Source of the DNA: Bog-756 sp963839925
GTDB lineage: Bacteria; Actinomycetota; Acidimicrobiia; Acidimicrobiales; RAAP-2
Direction of reading: 5' to 3'
DNA length: 64,000 bases
NCBI GenBank assembly: GCA_963839925.1
Contig: CAWIWV010000002.1
Location: 1,175,508 to 1,239,507, forward strand
Positions 44,259 to 53,913 of the stretch are shown piece by piece (the stretch's first letter is position 1; each line of letters begins with the position of its first letter). The notes under the pieces are model-generated. The model was not told the origin of the DNA. It did no database searches and worked only from the letters and a program-made list of their open reading frames with translations. Made by a program: the position numbers and the translations under genes.

Positions 44259-46791
44259 GTGAGCGCTCGGGCAATCCGGGTCTCGTGGTATCGCTTCAGG
44301 GCCACCATTCACCAGCGGTGGCCCGGATACCTCTCCATTGTCCTCCTGATCGGGCTAGTGGGCGGCGTATCCATGGTCTCGATCGCCGGGGCGCGGCGCT
44401 CCCAGTCAACCTTCGACGCCTATCTGGCGGCCACGAGGGCCTCGAACCTCCAGTTCCAGACTTCGGGGGTTTCTGATCAGTTCGGCGTCACGACCCTGAG
44501 CGGGAAGCTTGCCCGCCTTCCCCACGTCGAGCACGTCGCCGATGCCCCTTCTCTCCTCGTCACCCCGCTCGGAGCGAACGGGAAAGCTCTCTCTTCGGCC
44601 TTCAATGACAACGATGTCACGGAGGTCGGCAGTGCCGGCGGCATGTACTACAGCCAGGATCGCGTGATCGTCACTCAGGGCCAGATGGCCGATCCGGCGA
44701 GCACCGACGAAATGGTGGCGACGTCCGAAGCCGCCCGCCTGTCGGGCTGGCACATCGGTCAGACCGTCCCGTTTGGCGCCTACTCGATTCAGCAGGCGCA
44801 GATGCCCTCGTTCAACCCCCTGACCGAAAAGCCCTGGATGCGCTTCTCGGCAAAGCTCGTCGGTCTCGTCGAGTTCTCGAGCCAGGTCGTCGACGACGAC
44901 GTCGATCGATTCCCCACCGATGTGCTGATGACCCCGGCCCTCACCAGGAAGCTGAGTGCGGCTGCGAGTTACCCGACCTACGGATTACGTCTTGACAGTG
45001 ACCGCGCTGTGCCAGTAGTCGAACGGGAGATCGTTGATGCTCTCCCTCCAGGATCCACCTATAGCTTCCACCTCACGTCAGTGGTCGAGGGGCAAGTTGA
45101 GCGTGCGACCAGGCCAGAGACGATCGCCCTCGGAGTCTTCGGGGTCATCGCGGCTCTTGCTGCGTTGTTGATCGGCGGTCAGACCATAAGCCGACAGTTG
45201 TTTGCGAGCCGTGGGGATCTCGGCGTACTGCGATCTCTCGGAGAAGACAGGCCGACGATGGCAGCTGACGCGACGCTCGGACCGATCGGCGCGGTGTTCC
45301 TCGGTGCTCTCGTTGCCATGGGCGTCAGCGTGGCGCTCTCGCCGTTGATGCCGATCGGTCCGGCCAGCTCAGTCGATCCGTCACCGGGTGTCGCCTTCGA
45401 TTGGACGGTGCTCTTGTCGGGGTTCGCCGTATTGCTCCTCGGTCTCGGCGGTCTCACCGTCGTTCTCGCCTATCGCGGCGCCACTCGGCGCAACGACGAA
45501 GCATCGGAGTTTCGACGGAGATCGGGTCTGGTCGAGGTCGCCACGAGGTCCGGGCTCCCGGAGCCGGCCATCGCGGGACTGCGCTTCTCCTTCGAGCGCG
45601 GCCGCGGCCGCAACCGCGGTGCCCGTTCGCTCGGCGCTCTTGGGTGCCGTGTTGGCGGTGACGGTTGTGGTGGCGACACTGACCTTCGGGAGCAGCCTCG
45701 CGGCCCTCGATTCGCATCCCTCTCTCTACGGTTGGAATTGGAGCTACGCCATCAACTCCCCGGCGACTGTCAAGGTTCCCCCGGTGGTCGGCAAGCTCCT
45801 GAGCCACGACCCAGACGTGGCCGCGTGGACCGGGTACACGTTCGGCAATGTGCAGATTGACGGCCTGACCGTTCCCGCCCTGTTGACCCAGGCGCATGCC
45901 GCCCTCGGTCCGCCCATCCTCTCTGGTCGCGCGGTGGACGAGAACAATCAGGTGGTCCTTGGTTCGGCAACCCTCGCCGCACTTCACAAAAAGGTCGGCG
46001 ATACCGTCTTTGTGAGCTATGGCGCACCGAGGGATGCGCCGGTCTACATCCCCCCGACCCCGGTCATGATCGCCGGCACGGCCACCATGCCGGCTATCGG
46101 CGTGAGTGGTCATCTTCACACCTCGATGGGAACCGGGGCCCTCCTTCCGACAGGTCTCGAACCGGCAGCATTCAAGCAGGCCATCAGCCAGCCCGATCCC
46201 AATCTGGATGGTCCGGACATGGACGTCGTGCGGCTCAAGGACGGTGTGACGCCCTCTGCAGGCCAAGCTTCACTCCAACGCATCGTCGAGACGGCGGACA
46301 AGGTCATGGCGGCCGACCCCAACGGTTCGGGCGACACGTACGCCGTGCTCTCGGTGCAACGGCCAGCCGAGATCGTGAATTACCAGTCGGCCGGTGCCAC
46401 TCCTGGCGTTCTGGCCGCGGGTCTGGCAGCCGGCGCAACCGTCGCGCTCGGACTCACCCTGGCCGCGTCGGTTCGACGACGGCGGCGGGACCTCGCGCTC
46501 TTGAAGACGTTCGGATTTACACGGCGCCAGCTCGCCGCCGCAGTTACCTGGCAGGCGTCGGTTGCAGCCTTCGTCGGGATCATCCTGGGTGTGCCAATTG
46601 GGGTCGCGCTCGGGCGATGGCTCTGGGACTTGTTCGCCCGCGACATCTATGCCGTCCCGCAGCCGACGGTGCCAGCACTGGAGGTCGTTGTCGTGGCGTT
46701 CGGGGCACTCGTCTTGGCCAACTTGGTGGCCGCCGTGCCGGGACAGATGGCGGCCCGAACGCCCACCGCTCACGTCCTCCGGGCGGAGTGA
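44259..46791 (+). CDS. Large FtsX-family ABC permease (orphan), +1 frameshift
   Basis: The first frame covers the N-terminal membrane segment (LSIVLLIGLVGGVSMVSIAG), ectodomain and first FtsX domain. The second half (AVPVRSALLGAVLAVTVVVA onward, with second ectodomain and C-terminal FtsX domain AAGLAAGATVALGLTLAASV) is one base out of phase. An extra A at about 45612 explains it; removing it gives RGRTAVPVRSALLG and a protein of about 843 residues. It is a paralogue of the permease at 36 kb. The start (TTG 44256 or GTG 44259) lacks a clear ribosome-binding site. Confidence 0.75.
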
Positions 46792-46899
46792 GCCGGTGGC
46801 AATCTGCCACCAAATTTCTAGCGTCGTTGTCACTTGGTCGTCAGCGTGGCTGTTACGGCCACCTCGTTACCAGCCATCACGCCGCTGAACTGGGCTCTA

Positions 46900-46946
46900 T
46901 CGGTGGGCCGTGCCAGTCTCGATCTCGCCACCTTGGGATTAAAAGT
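46900..46946 (-). repeat. Left att-like direct repeat: 3' fragment of tRNA-Lys
   Basis: Matches 53914-53960 at 46 of 47 positions (c46914 against g53928). It runs from the anticodon loop through the 3' end of the tRNA plus four bases; the 5' half of a tRNA is not present, so it is not a functional gene. The mismatch lies in the T-stem. Confidence 0.85.
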
Positions 46947-47048
46947 AGAGCTGGTGCGTTTCGGGGCTCATCGGAGCTGATCAAATCTGTCCGTGAGCTG
47001 CAAGTATGTTCTCACCGCTGATCAGCCTTCGCGTGCTCTGGCCGGGAG

Positions 47049-47071
47049 TTGTAGTCACGTTTGTAGTCACG
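47049..47071. repeat. Two copies of TTGTAGTCACG, candidate integrase arm sites
   Basis: Copies at 47049-47059 and 47061-47071, 12-bp period, about 100 bp inside the left att-like repeat. A third copy lies at 53850-53860 inside the right end. In tyrosine-recombinase systems the integrase N-terminal domain binds such short arm repeats on both sides of the core. Confidence 0.5.
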
Positions 47072-47113
47072 GAATGAAACAGGCAGGATCCCAGTCATCA
47101 GGCCGTGGGAGAG

Positions 47114-47885
47114 TCAAACGCCGGCAGATCCAGGTCCGCCGTGGATGTAGAGGGTCTGGCCCGAGCAGAAACTTGACGCGTCAGAGGCAAAGAAAAGGAC
47201 TCCGTAGCCGATCTCTTCGGGCTCACCGAGTCGGCCGGACGCATTGGTCATCCCGATCGCGTCCGGGTCAATTCCGTATCGTTCGGCGTCTTCGAGCAAC
47301 GTAGCCGCCCGAACGGCACCGACGGCGATTGCGTTCACCCTTATGCCTCTAGAGGTCCAAGCCGACGCCATCGAGCCAGTGAGATTGTTCACCCCGGCCT
47401 TGGCCGCTCCGTAGGGGGCTGCCTGTGGCATGGCAAGGAGACTGGCTCCAGAGGAAATGTTGACGATTGAGCCCTTCCCTTGCTCAAGCATCGGTCTGGC
47501 TGCGGCTCGCGAAAGGAACCACACGCTGCCGAGGTTGAGTGCGACGACCTGCAGCCACTCCTCCTCTGTCCAACTAGATAACGATTTGGTCTGTGCTCCA
47601 CCGGCACAGTTCACAAGAATGTCGACGCGACCCGAACTCCTGGACTGTGGTATCGACGAGTCGGTCGCACTCTTGGGCGCTCGTGACGTCCGTTGGGACA
47701 CTGATAGCCCGGTGGCCCTGGGCCTCGATCTCCGCAGCCGTCGATTCCAAGGGATCCGGCCTTCGCCCGGCCAGCACAACAGACGCGCCATGCTCCGCGA
47801 GAACCAGTGCGGTTCCTCGGCCGATACCCGTCCCGCCACCAGAAATGATCGCAACTCGGCCGTCCAGGGAAAACCGATCGCTCAT
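47114..47885 (-). CDS. SDR family oxidoreductase, +1 frameshift
   Basis: The N-terminal part (GRVAIISGGGTGIGRGTALV, cofactor loop) and the rest (RVDILVNCAGGAQTKSLSSW, then catalytic Ser in IVNISSGAS and YGAAK) are in different frames. One extra C in 47631-47633 (plus strand) explains this; the corrected protein is about 256 residues with all catalytic residues. The ATG at 47885 overlaps the stop of the second SDR by 4 bp, so the two are an operon, transcribed from the divergent promoter at 48.65 kb. Confidence 0.8.
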
Positions 47886-48631
47886 GTAACTGCTCCGCCG
47901 TTGGCGGCGATGACTTGACCGGTGATGTAGCTCGCCGCATCCGAGCACAGGAATCCACACAACGAGGCGATGTCGTCACCTGTGCCAAGACGCCCAGCGG
48001 GGATCATCCGGGCGAGAACCTCGGCCTTGCGAAGGATTTTGGCCTCCTGAGCAGAGCGAAGCATCGGTGTATCAACGGTGAACGGTGGGATCGTATTCGC
48101 GGTGATTCCCTTTGCGGCATACTCCAGGGCCACGGCCTTGGTCAGCGCGATGACTCCGCCCTTCGAGGCAGAGTAGTGACCCTGCCTCGGTGAGCCAGTT
48201 TGGCCAGCAGCGGACGAGATAGTGACTATTCGGCCCCAACCTGAGGCCACCATGTCGGGAATTGCCGATTGCAGGCAATTGAAGGTTCCAGTGAGATTGA
48301 CGGCCATGGTCTGGTTCCATTCTTCGAGCGTGATTGCTTCGAATGAAACGAAGCCTGAGAGGGCAGCACTGGTGATGAGTATTTCGATTGGTCCAAGTGC
48401 ACTTCGCACCTCGTTGAATTCTCGATCGACAGCCGATCGGTCAGATACGTCCACTACGGAGGCGAGAGCCCGAGTGCCCTCAGAGCGCAATATCTCGACG
48501 GCGCTCAAGGCCGCGTCACGATCGACGTCGAGGACAGCTACCCGTCTTCCCTGGCGCGCCAAGTGCTGGCAGATCGAAAGGCCCAGGCCGGATCCGCCCC
48601 CAGTGACCACTGCTACATGATTCGACTCCAC
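47882..48631 (-). CDS. SDR family oxidoreductase
   Basis: This 249-residue enzyme has the cofactor loop VVTGGGSGLGLSICQHLA, an Asp after strand 2 (VAVLDVDRDA) that favours NAD(H), the catalytic Ser in VTISSAAGQTG and YSASK for Tyr-Lys. The GTG at 48631 is preferred because GGAGGAGG is directly upstream; an ATG at 48658 at the tip of the inverted repeat has none. It is divergent from the P450 gene and heads an SDR-SDR operon. Substrate unknown. Confidence 0.85.
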   Translation of the reverse strand: MESNHVAVVTGGGSGLGLSICQHLARQGRRVAVLDVDRDAALSAVEILRSEGTRALASVVDVSDRSAVDREFNEVRSALGPIEILITSAALSGFVSFEAITLEEWNQTMAVNLTGTFNCLQSAIPDMVASGWGRIVTISSAAGQTGSPRQGHYSASKGGVIALTKAVALEYAAKGITANTIPPFTVDTPMLRSAQEAKILRKAEVLARMIPAGRLGTGDDIASLCGFLCSDAASYITGQVIAANGGAVT

Positions 48632-48653
48632 GCCTCCTCCATCTTCAGTGGAA

Positions 48654-48694
48654 TCCATACGACTGTATAGCAGAATGCGGTACAGTCGTATGGA
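48654..48694. promoter_or_regulatory. Perfect 14-bp inverted repeat in the divergent SDR/P450 control region
   Basis: The arm TCCATACGACTGTA at 48654-48667 is repeated exactly in reverse complement at 48681-48694, separated by 13 bases. It is centred in the 82-bp gap between the preferred starts of the divergent SDR and P450 genes. TATA-like hexamers for both directions overlap the left arm. It is most simply an operator, perhaps for the TetR regulator in the same island, though the 41-bp span is long for one TetR dimer. Confidence 0.7.
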
Positions 48695-48713
48695 CCCACT
48701 CAGAGGACGAGAA

Positions 48714-49904
48714 TTGACCCGCGCCGATCTTTACTACGACCCCTACGACCTGGAGATCGACGCCGATCCCTACCCGACGTATCGCCGGCTGCGAGACGAG
48801 GCACCTCTCTACTACAACGAGCGCTACGACTTCTGGGGTCTGAGTCGATGTGCTGATGTGATCGATGCCCTCCGGGACGTCAAACGACTGAGCTCTGCCA
48901 AGGGGGACATCCTCGAAGTGGTCAAGGCGGAACCGGTCATGCCTCCCGGCGTCTTCATCAACGAGGATCCACCACTGCACACGGTCCATCGGGCGCTCGT
49001 CTCTCGAGCATTCACGCCGAAGAAGATGAAGTTGCTGGAAGACAAAGTGCGATTCTTCTGTTCGGCATGTCTGGATCCGCTTGTGGGATCGGATCGATTC
49101 GACTTTGTCCTCGACCTCGGAGCTGAGCTGCCCACGCGGACGATCGGCATGTTGGTGGGTATTCCCGACGCTGACCAACCATCGGTTCGGGCTCAGGCGC
49201 AACACAACCTGCGGAACAGGCCGGGTGAACCGTTGCCGGTGAAGAAGGATCGTTACTTCGACGGCAATCTCTTCGCCGAGTATGTCGAATGGCGGGAGAA
49301 GAATCCTTCGGACGACCTCATCACGGATCTGCTGCACGTCGAGTTCGAGGACATCAACGGCGTGACCCGACGGCTCACCAAAGAGGAGATTCTGATATTC
49401 CTGGCGGTGATCGCTGGTGCTGGGGTCGAAACCACGGGACGTCTGTTCGGCTGGATGGGCAAGGTGCTGGCCGAGCATCCCGACCAGCGGAGGGAGGTGG
49501 CGGGGGACCGCTCCCTCATTCCGAACACCATCGACGAGCTACTGCGCTACGAGCCGCCGGGACCGCACGTCGCCCGTTACGTGCATGAAGATATCGAGTA
49601 CCACGGCCAGACCGTGTCGGCGGGAAGTGCCCTACTCCTCATGCTCGCCTCGGCCAACCGAGACGAACGCCGATTCGACGATCCCGACCGCTTCGACATC
49701 CACCGAGATATTGGCCAACTTGCCACGTTTGGCTATGGAGCCCACTTCTGTCTAGGAGCAGCGCTAGCCCGCCTTGAAGGTCGTATCGCACTCGACGAAG
49801 TGTTGAATCGATTTCCCGAGTGGGACGTCGACCTTGCCACCGCGCGCCGAGCACCCACGTCCACGGTGCGGGGGTGGGACTCAATGCCTGCCGTGATCGA
49901 ATGA
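48714..49904 (+). CDS. Cytochrome P450
   Basis: This is a soluble bacterial P450 of 396 residues. The I-helix oxygen motif is AGAGVETTGR near 240, the K-helix ExxR is in DELLRYEPPGPHV, and the heme loop with the Cys ligand is FGYGAHFCLGAALARLEG near 345. The TTG at 48714 is preferred because AGAGGA lies just upstream and the family usually begins close to LYYDPYD; an ATG at 48690 lies within the inverted repeat. It needs a ferredoxin and reductase, which are not in the island. Substrate unknown; a hydroxylation within the island's pathway is likely. Confidence 0.92.
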   Translation: MTRADLYYDPYDLEIDADPYPTYRRLRDEAPLYYNERYDFWGLSRCADVIDALRDVKRLSSAKGDILEVVKAEPVMPPGVFINEDPPLHTVHRALVSRAFTPKKMKLLEDKVRFFCSACLDPLVGSDRFDFVLDLGAELPTRTIGMLVGIPDADQPSVRAQAQHNLRNRPGEPLPVKKDRYFDGNLFAEYVEWREKNPSDDLITDLLHVEFEDINGVTRRLTKEEILIFLAVIAGAGVETTGRLFGWMGKVLAEHPDQRREVAGDRSLIPNTIDELLRYEPPGPHVARYVHEDIEYHGQTVSAGSALLLMLASANRDERRFDDPDRFDIHRDIGQLATFGYGAHFCLGAALARLEGRIALDEVLNRFPEWDVDLATARRAPTSTVRGWDSMPAVIE

Positions 49905-49932
49905 TGTTCTACGAGCTTGCCACCGCGACGTG

Positions 49933-50574
49933 TTACGCCGGTTTCTTCCTCCGTTGGGCCAGGGACTTGGGGCGCTCCGGCGACCCACTCGACGGCTCCG
50001 TTGCCTCGAGGTACTTCTCGAACGCCTCGATCACCTCACCATGGGCTGTCGCCAGCCCTACGCCTTCTTCGAGTCGGATCAGCTTGGGGATGCCGGTCAA
50101 TAGGTACAGGAGGGCCTCTGGTGACAGATCCACATGTTCGACTTTTCGGCCGTCGAACTTCCTCTCGAGGGCAGCCAGTTGAAGATGTCTGACCTGCTCA
50201 GTCACCTCTGCGATCTCCGATCGGATGGATTTCCGATGGTTGCCCAATGCCAGGAACTCGGTGGTGAGAGCCGATGTTGACTCCTCGCGGCTGTACTCCC
50301 ACAGCACCCGAAGGGGCTGATCCGACCTCGCATCCAACGCCTTGGCCAGGCGTTGGAGATTTTGTTCGGAGCGGCGCCGTATCGCGGCCACGAACAGGTC
50401 GTCGAGCGTCGGGAAGTAGTACTGAACCAGACCGGGCGTGCCCTCCGCTTTGGCGGCCAGGGCTCGATAGGTCACTCCGGCGTAACCCGTCTCCAGCATC
50501 AGCTTCTCGACACAATCGAGCAGGAAGTCCCTTGTCTTCGAAGTCGCAGCTCCCACGCGCCGAGGGGATGCCAT
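49933..50574 (-). CDS. TetR family transcriptional regulator
   Basis: This 213-residue repressor has the N-terminal HTH (VTYRALAAKAEGTPGLVQYY followed by FPTLDDLFVAAIRR) and an all-helical ligand domain, ending in a basic tail (RPKSLAQRRKKPA). The ATG at 50574 follows GAGG. It is convergent with the P450 gene and the only regulator in the island, so it probably controls the island's catabolic genes in response to a pathway substrate. Its operator is not proven. Confidence 0.88.
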   Translation of the reverse strand: MASPRRVGAATSKTRDFLLDCVEKLMLETGYAGVTYRALAAKAEGTPGLVQYYFPTLDDLFVAAIRRRSEQNLQRLAKALDARSDQPLRVLWEYSREESTSALTTEFLALGNHRKSIRSEIAEVTEQVRHLQLAALERKFDGRKVEHVDLSPEALLYLLTGIPKLIRLEEGVGLATAHGEVIEAFEKYLEATEPSSGSPERPKSLAQRRKKPA

Positions 50575-50782
50575 GCCCAACCTCGCTCTCTCATTCGGTT
50601 CGGGGACTTTCGCAGCAACCCACCTTACGCCGGAGCGAAGCACCCACTGCCTGTTGCCAGCCAATGCGAATGCTGCGACGGATTCTGAACGGCGATCGCC
50701 TGCGGATCGTCGCGCCAACAGCCCTCCCGCGGGACCGGTCCATCTGCGAATGCAGATCGTGTTGCTCAGGTGAAGGGATCGA

Positions 50783-51217
50783 TTGTTGACACGACCAACT
50801 GGCGCCCAGCTGTGGCAGATCATTTCCGACACGCGAGAGGGAGTACTGGCCACGATCAACGACGACGGCTCTCCCCAGTTGTCCAACGTGTACTACCTGG
50901 CCGATTCATCGACCGATAGCCTCCGGCTCTCGACCACCACGGTCCGGACGAAGGGCCGTAATCTCCGACGTGATCCCCGAGCAACCCTCCACGTGACAGG
51001 AATGGACTTTCTCAACTTCGCCGTAGTGGAGGGCGACGCGAGGCTGTCCATCCCCAAGCAACCGAACGACTCCGCAATCGAGGAGCTGTTCGAGGTGCAC
51101 ACAGCGCTAGGAGCAACTCCAGAGTGGTCAGGATTTGGTGAACAGATGATCGCGGCTGGTCGCATGGTCGTGCGACTTTCGGTAAAGCGGATCTATGGGC
51201 AGGTCGTCGACCGATGA
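50783..51217 (+). CDS. PPOX-class F420-dependent oxidoreductase-like protein
   Basis: This 144-residue split-barrel protein has GVLATINDDGSPQLSNVYYL and RNLRRDPRATLHVTGMDFLN, the pattern of F420-dependent PPOX-class enzymes. It begins at one of two adjacent TTG codons after AAGGGA. These proteins reduce or oxidise varied substrates with F420 and are often paired with LLM proteins, of which one is at 52.8 kb. Confidence 0.8.
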   Translation: MLTRPTGAQLWQIISDTREGVLATINDDGSPQLSNVYYLADSSTDSLRLSTTTVRTKGRNLRRDPRATLHVTGMDFLNFAVVEGDARLSIPKQPNDSAIEELFEVHTALGATPEWSGFGEQMIAAGRMVVRLSVKRIYGQVVDR

Positions 51218-51312
51218 CGGCCGACTATCCCATAAGGCAGCAGTTTGCTTCTCACGTTTGACCCAGGGCTCCGGCTACTGCGACTGCAAATGGCCACATG
51301 GAAGGATCAACA

Positions 51313-52149
51313 ATGACAGTCACCATTGCACCGATTGCACCGCACATCGGCGGGGAACTCGTCGGCCTCAACGGCCGCGATCTCATCGATGCGAGTTCGA
51401 CCACCCGCTGGATGGCGGCTCTGGCGCGATTTGGCGTACTCGTTTTCCAGGAGGTGAACGTCACCGACGATGAACTTCTCGAGTTCAGCCGATTGCTTGG
51501 CGAGGTTGTCGTCGGTCGAACCGGGGAGCACAGGCACCCGGAGATATCGACCATCACCTTGGATCCAGACAGGACGGATGCCGTTCTGGCCTGGTATCGC
51601 CAAGGAAACTTCCTCTGGCATCTTGACGGTGCCACTGATGAACTCCCCCAGAAGGCGACCCTCCTCACTGCACGCGAGATCGATGAGTCCGGAGGAGATA
51701 CCGAGTTCGCCAGCACGTATGCCGCCTATGAAGCGCTGCCAGAGAGTGAGAAGGAGCAGATCGCCGACCTTCAGGTCGTCCACAGCTTCGCTCACGCGCA
51801 GCTACTCGCCCATCCTGATGCGTCGGAGAGTGAACGTGCCGGCTGGGATCGGGTGCCGACCCGGGTGCACCCACTCGTCTGGACCCACCGCGACGGCAGA
51901 CGATCGCTCGTACTTGGCGCCACGGCAACCGAGGTGGTCGGCTGGCCGTACGCAGAGGGAAGGGCCCTGCTGGATCGCTTGCTCGATTGGTCGACCCAAT
52001 CCGAGTTCAGGCTGCGTCACCACTGGCGTCAGGGCGACCTTGTTATCTGGGACAACACCGGCATGCTGCATCGCGCTCTCAGCTTCCAACCCACGTCACG
52101 ACGGTTGATGCATCGCACAACGCTCGTCGGTGAGGAGATGGTGGTCTGA
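51313..52149 (+). CDS. TauD/TfdA-family Fe(II)/2-oxoglutarate dioxygenase
   Basis: This 278-residue enzyme carries the iron-binding HxD motif (FLWHLDGAT, His103/Asp105) and the distal His in MLHRALSFQPTSRR with the 2-oxoglutarate-binding Arg. Such enzymes hydroxylate or cleave aryloxy, sulfonate or other substrates. The ATG at 51313 follows GGAAGGA; an upstream ATG is too close to the site. Its stop overlaps the SnoaL gene start (TGATG). Confidence 0.88.
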   Translation: MTVTIAPIAPHIGGELVGLNGRDLIDASSTTRWMAALARFGVLVFQEVNVTDDELLEFSRLLGEVVVGRTGEHRHPEISTITLDPDRTDAVLAWYRQGNFLWHLDGATDELPQKATLLTAREIDESGGDTEFASTYAAYEALPESEKEQIADLQVVHSFAHAQLLAHPDASESERAGWDRVPTRVHPLVWTHRDGRRSLVLGATATEVVGWPYAEGRALLDRLLDWSTQSEFRLRHHWRQGDLVIWDNTGMLHRALSFQPTSRRLMHRTTLVGEEMVV

Positions 52150-52727
52150 TGACGGACACCACACCATCACTCGAGGCCGAGGTGCGGGCACTACGACGGG
52201 AGGTCGAGAGGCTCAAAGACCGAGCCGAGATCATCGACTGCATCGCCCGTCATTCCCGAGGGTGCGACCGTCACGACGAGGAGCTGATCACCTCCTCGTA
52301 CCACGAAGACGCCGTTGACGAGCACGGTTTTTCGATCGCTCGGGGTCCCGAATACGCCAGCTGGGCCAATTCATCGCATGCTTCCACCTCACTCACCCAT
52401 ACGCACAACGTCACAACCCACTCGTGCGAGATCGAGGACGATGTCGCTCACGCCGAGAGCTACGTGATCGTCGTGTTGCTCGGGCGAAACGGCAAGACGG
52501 CGCAGTTCATAAGTGGTCGGTATCTGGACCGGCTCGAACGTCGACACGGTGCATGGCGTATCGCCGTCAGACGCTCGACGGTCGAAGTCATGTTCACCGC
52601 TGACGCCTCAGTACTCCAGACGTCATTCTTCAAAGAGAGGGGCTACGTCAGAGGTACCCGCGACCGTCGCGATCTTTCCTACGAGCGGCCGCTGACTCTG
52701 GACAACGAGCCGCCTGAGCGATGGTGA
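52149..52727 (+). CDS. SnoaL-like (NTF2-fold) protein
   Basis: This 192-residue NTF2-fold protein has an N-terminal coiled-coil-like helix (LEAEVRALRREVERLKDRAE), the SnoaL_4 start IIDCIARHSRGCDRHDEELI and SGRYLDRLERRHGAWRIAVR. It is coupled to the dioxygenase and probably works in the same pathway as a hydratase, isomerase or accessory subunit. A homologue of the same type is encoded at 39.5 kb. Confidence 0.82.
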   Translation: MTDTTPSLEAEVRALRREVERLKDRAEIIDCIARHSRGCDRHDEELITSSYHEDAVDEHGFSIARGPEYASWANSSHASTSLTHTHNVTTHSCEIEDDVAHAESYVIVVLLGRNGKTAQFISGRYLDRLERRHGAWRIAVRRSTVEVMFTADASVLQTSFFKERGYVRGTRDRRDLSYERPLTLDNEPPERW

Positions 52728-52782
52728 ACTGCGTGAGCCGAGACATCTCGCTGAGGCGATCTCAAGAAATGGAGATGGCACC

Positions 52783-53694
52783 GTGCGAATCGGACTGACG
52801 GCGAGTGGGTCCACGGTCGACGAACTGGTTGCCCATGCGAAGGCGGCCGAAGCGGACGGCTTCAACTCCCTCTGGTTTGCCAGCGTCACCGCGGGTGACC
52901 CGCTCGCCGCCATCGCTATAGCCGGCCGGGAGACGAGCTCGATCGAGTTGGGAACCGCGGTGCTGCAGACCTATCCGTGTCACCCGCTGCTACAGGCGAA
53001 CCGTGCGGCGTCAGTCGTCAACGCCATGAACCGGAGCTTCACCTTGGGGATTGGCCCGTCCCATGAGTCCGTGGTTGTCCGGAACTACGGCCTCTCCTAC
53101 GACCGTCCCGGCCGCAACACCGAGGAGTACGTCCACATTCTCAGTGGTCTACTCAGGGGCGAGGTTGTTGACTTTGAAGGCCAGGATTGGACTGCACATA
53201 GCAAGCACGCGATGGAACCACTGATACATCCCGTTCCATTGCTCGTCTCAGCCCTTGCACCCCGACTGCTCAGGGTGGCAGGAACGATGGCGCATGGAAC
53301 CATCCTCTGGATGGCACCGGCTCCAGCGATCGAGCGTCTGATTGCTCCAAAACTTCATGAGGCGGCAAGCGGCGCTAGTCGACCAACACCCCGCATCGTC
53401 GCCGGGCTTCCGGTAGCGGTTCACGATGACGTGAACGAAGCACGTGCAGCAGTGGCCGGCGCTGCAGCCTTCTACGATCGCATGCCGAACTATCGGCGAG
53501 TACTGGATGCGGGTGGGTACTCAACGGCGGCAGAAGCTGCCATCGTCGGAGACGAGGGATCCGTAAAGAAGCAACTCCAGGCCTTGTTTGATGCTGGTGC
53601 GACTGATGTCTGGGCGGGGACCTTCCCTGTCGGTGACAATCCAAAGGAATCCCTGCATCGCACCTACCAGGCACTTCGAGAGATGCTCGGCTAG
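52783..53694 (+). CDS. LLM-class F420-type oxidoreductase
   Basis: This 303-residue luciferase-fold protein begins at a GTG after GGAG and has VDELVAHAKAAEADGFNSLW, SIELGTAVLQTYPCHPLLQA and the end LQALFDAGATDVWAGTFPVG. The TIGR03564-like F420 family fits. It is the last gene of the island's plus-strand run; a small stem-loop follows. Confidence 0.85.
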   Translation: MRIGLTASGSTVDELVAHAKAAEADGFNSLWFASVTAGDPLAAIAIAGRETSSIELGTAVLQTYPCHPLLQANRAASVVNAMNRSFTLGIGPSHESVVVRNYGLSYDRPGRNTEEYVHILSGLLRGEVVDFEGQDWTAHSKHAMEPLIHPVPLLVSALAPRLLRVAGTMAHGTILWMAPAPAIERLIAPKLHEAASGASRPTPRIVAGLPVAVHDDVNEARAAVAGAAAFYDRMPNYRRVLDAGGYSTAAEAAIVGDEGSVKKQLQALFDAGATDVWAGTFPVGDNPKESLHRTYQALREMLG

Positions 53695-53721
53695 CCAGTG
53701 CCACCGGCCTGTCTCGAAGGC

Positions 53722-53743
53722 GCGCGAAGCGAGAGGTTCGCGC
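53722..53743 (+). terminator. Stem-loop after the last island gene
   Basis: GCGCGAA at 53722-53728 pairs with TTCGCGC at 53737-53743 (7-bp stem, 8-base loop), 28 bp after the LLM stop. No T-run follows, so it may be a terminator only in the actinobacterial sense. Confidence 0.35.
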
Positions 53744-53849
53744 CTCGGACGCTCCGCCGGGTAACGGGGTGAGTCGCCTGTCCGAACTCCACCGCCGCCC
53801 AACTCCCACGACTGCCCTCTCGGCGACAAAAGTCAGGTCGAATCCGGAG

Positions 53850-53860
53850 TTGTAGTCACG
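53850..53860. repeat. TTGTAGTCACG, third copy, inside the right island end
   Basis: Identical to the two copies at 47049-47071; the shared word extends to 15 bases (GGAGTTGTAGTCACG). It lies about 54 bp from the right att-like core. Confidence 0.5.
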
Positions 53861-53913
53861 AGCAAGAGTGAAGGACAGAGATCTGGCGCCAAAAGTTCCT
53901 CTGACCTGGATAT

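Noticed and set aside
46900..46946. Possible second tRNA-Lys gene
   Set aside because: Only the 3' part from the anticodon loop onward is present; the 5' half does not fold with it.
46947..53913. Integrase, excisionase or transfer gene inside the island
   Set aside because: All frames over about 60 codons were considered; none shows a tyrosine or serine recombinase motif.
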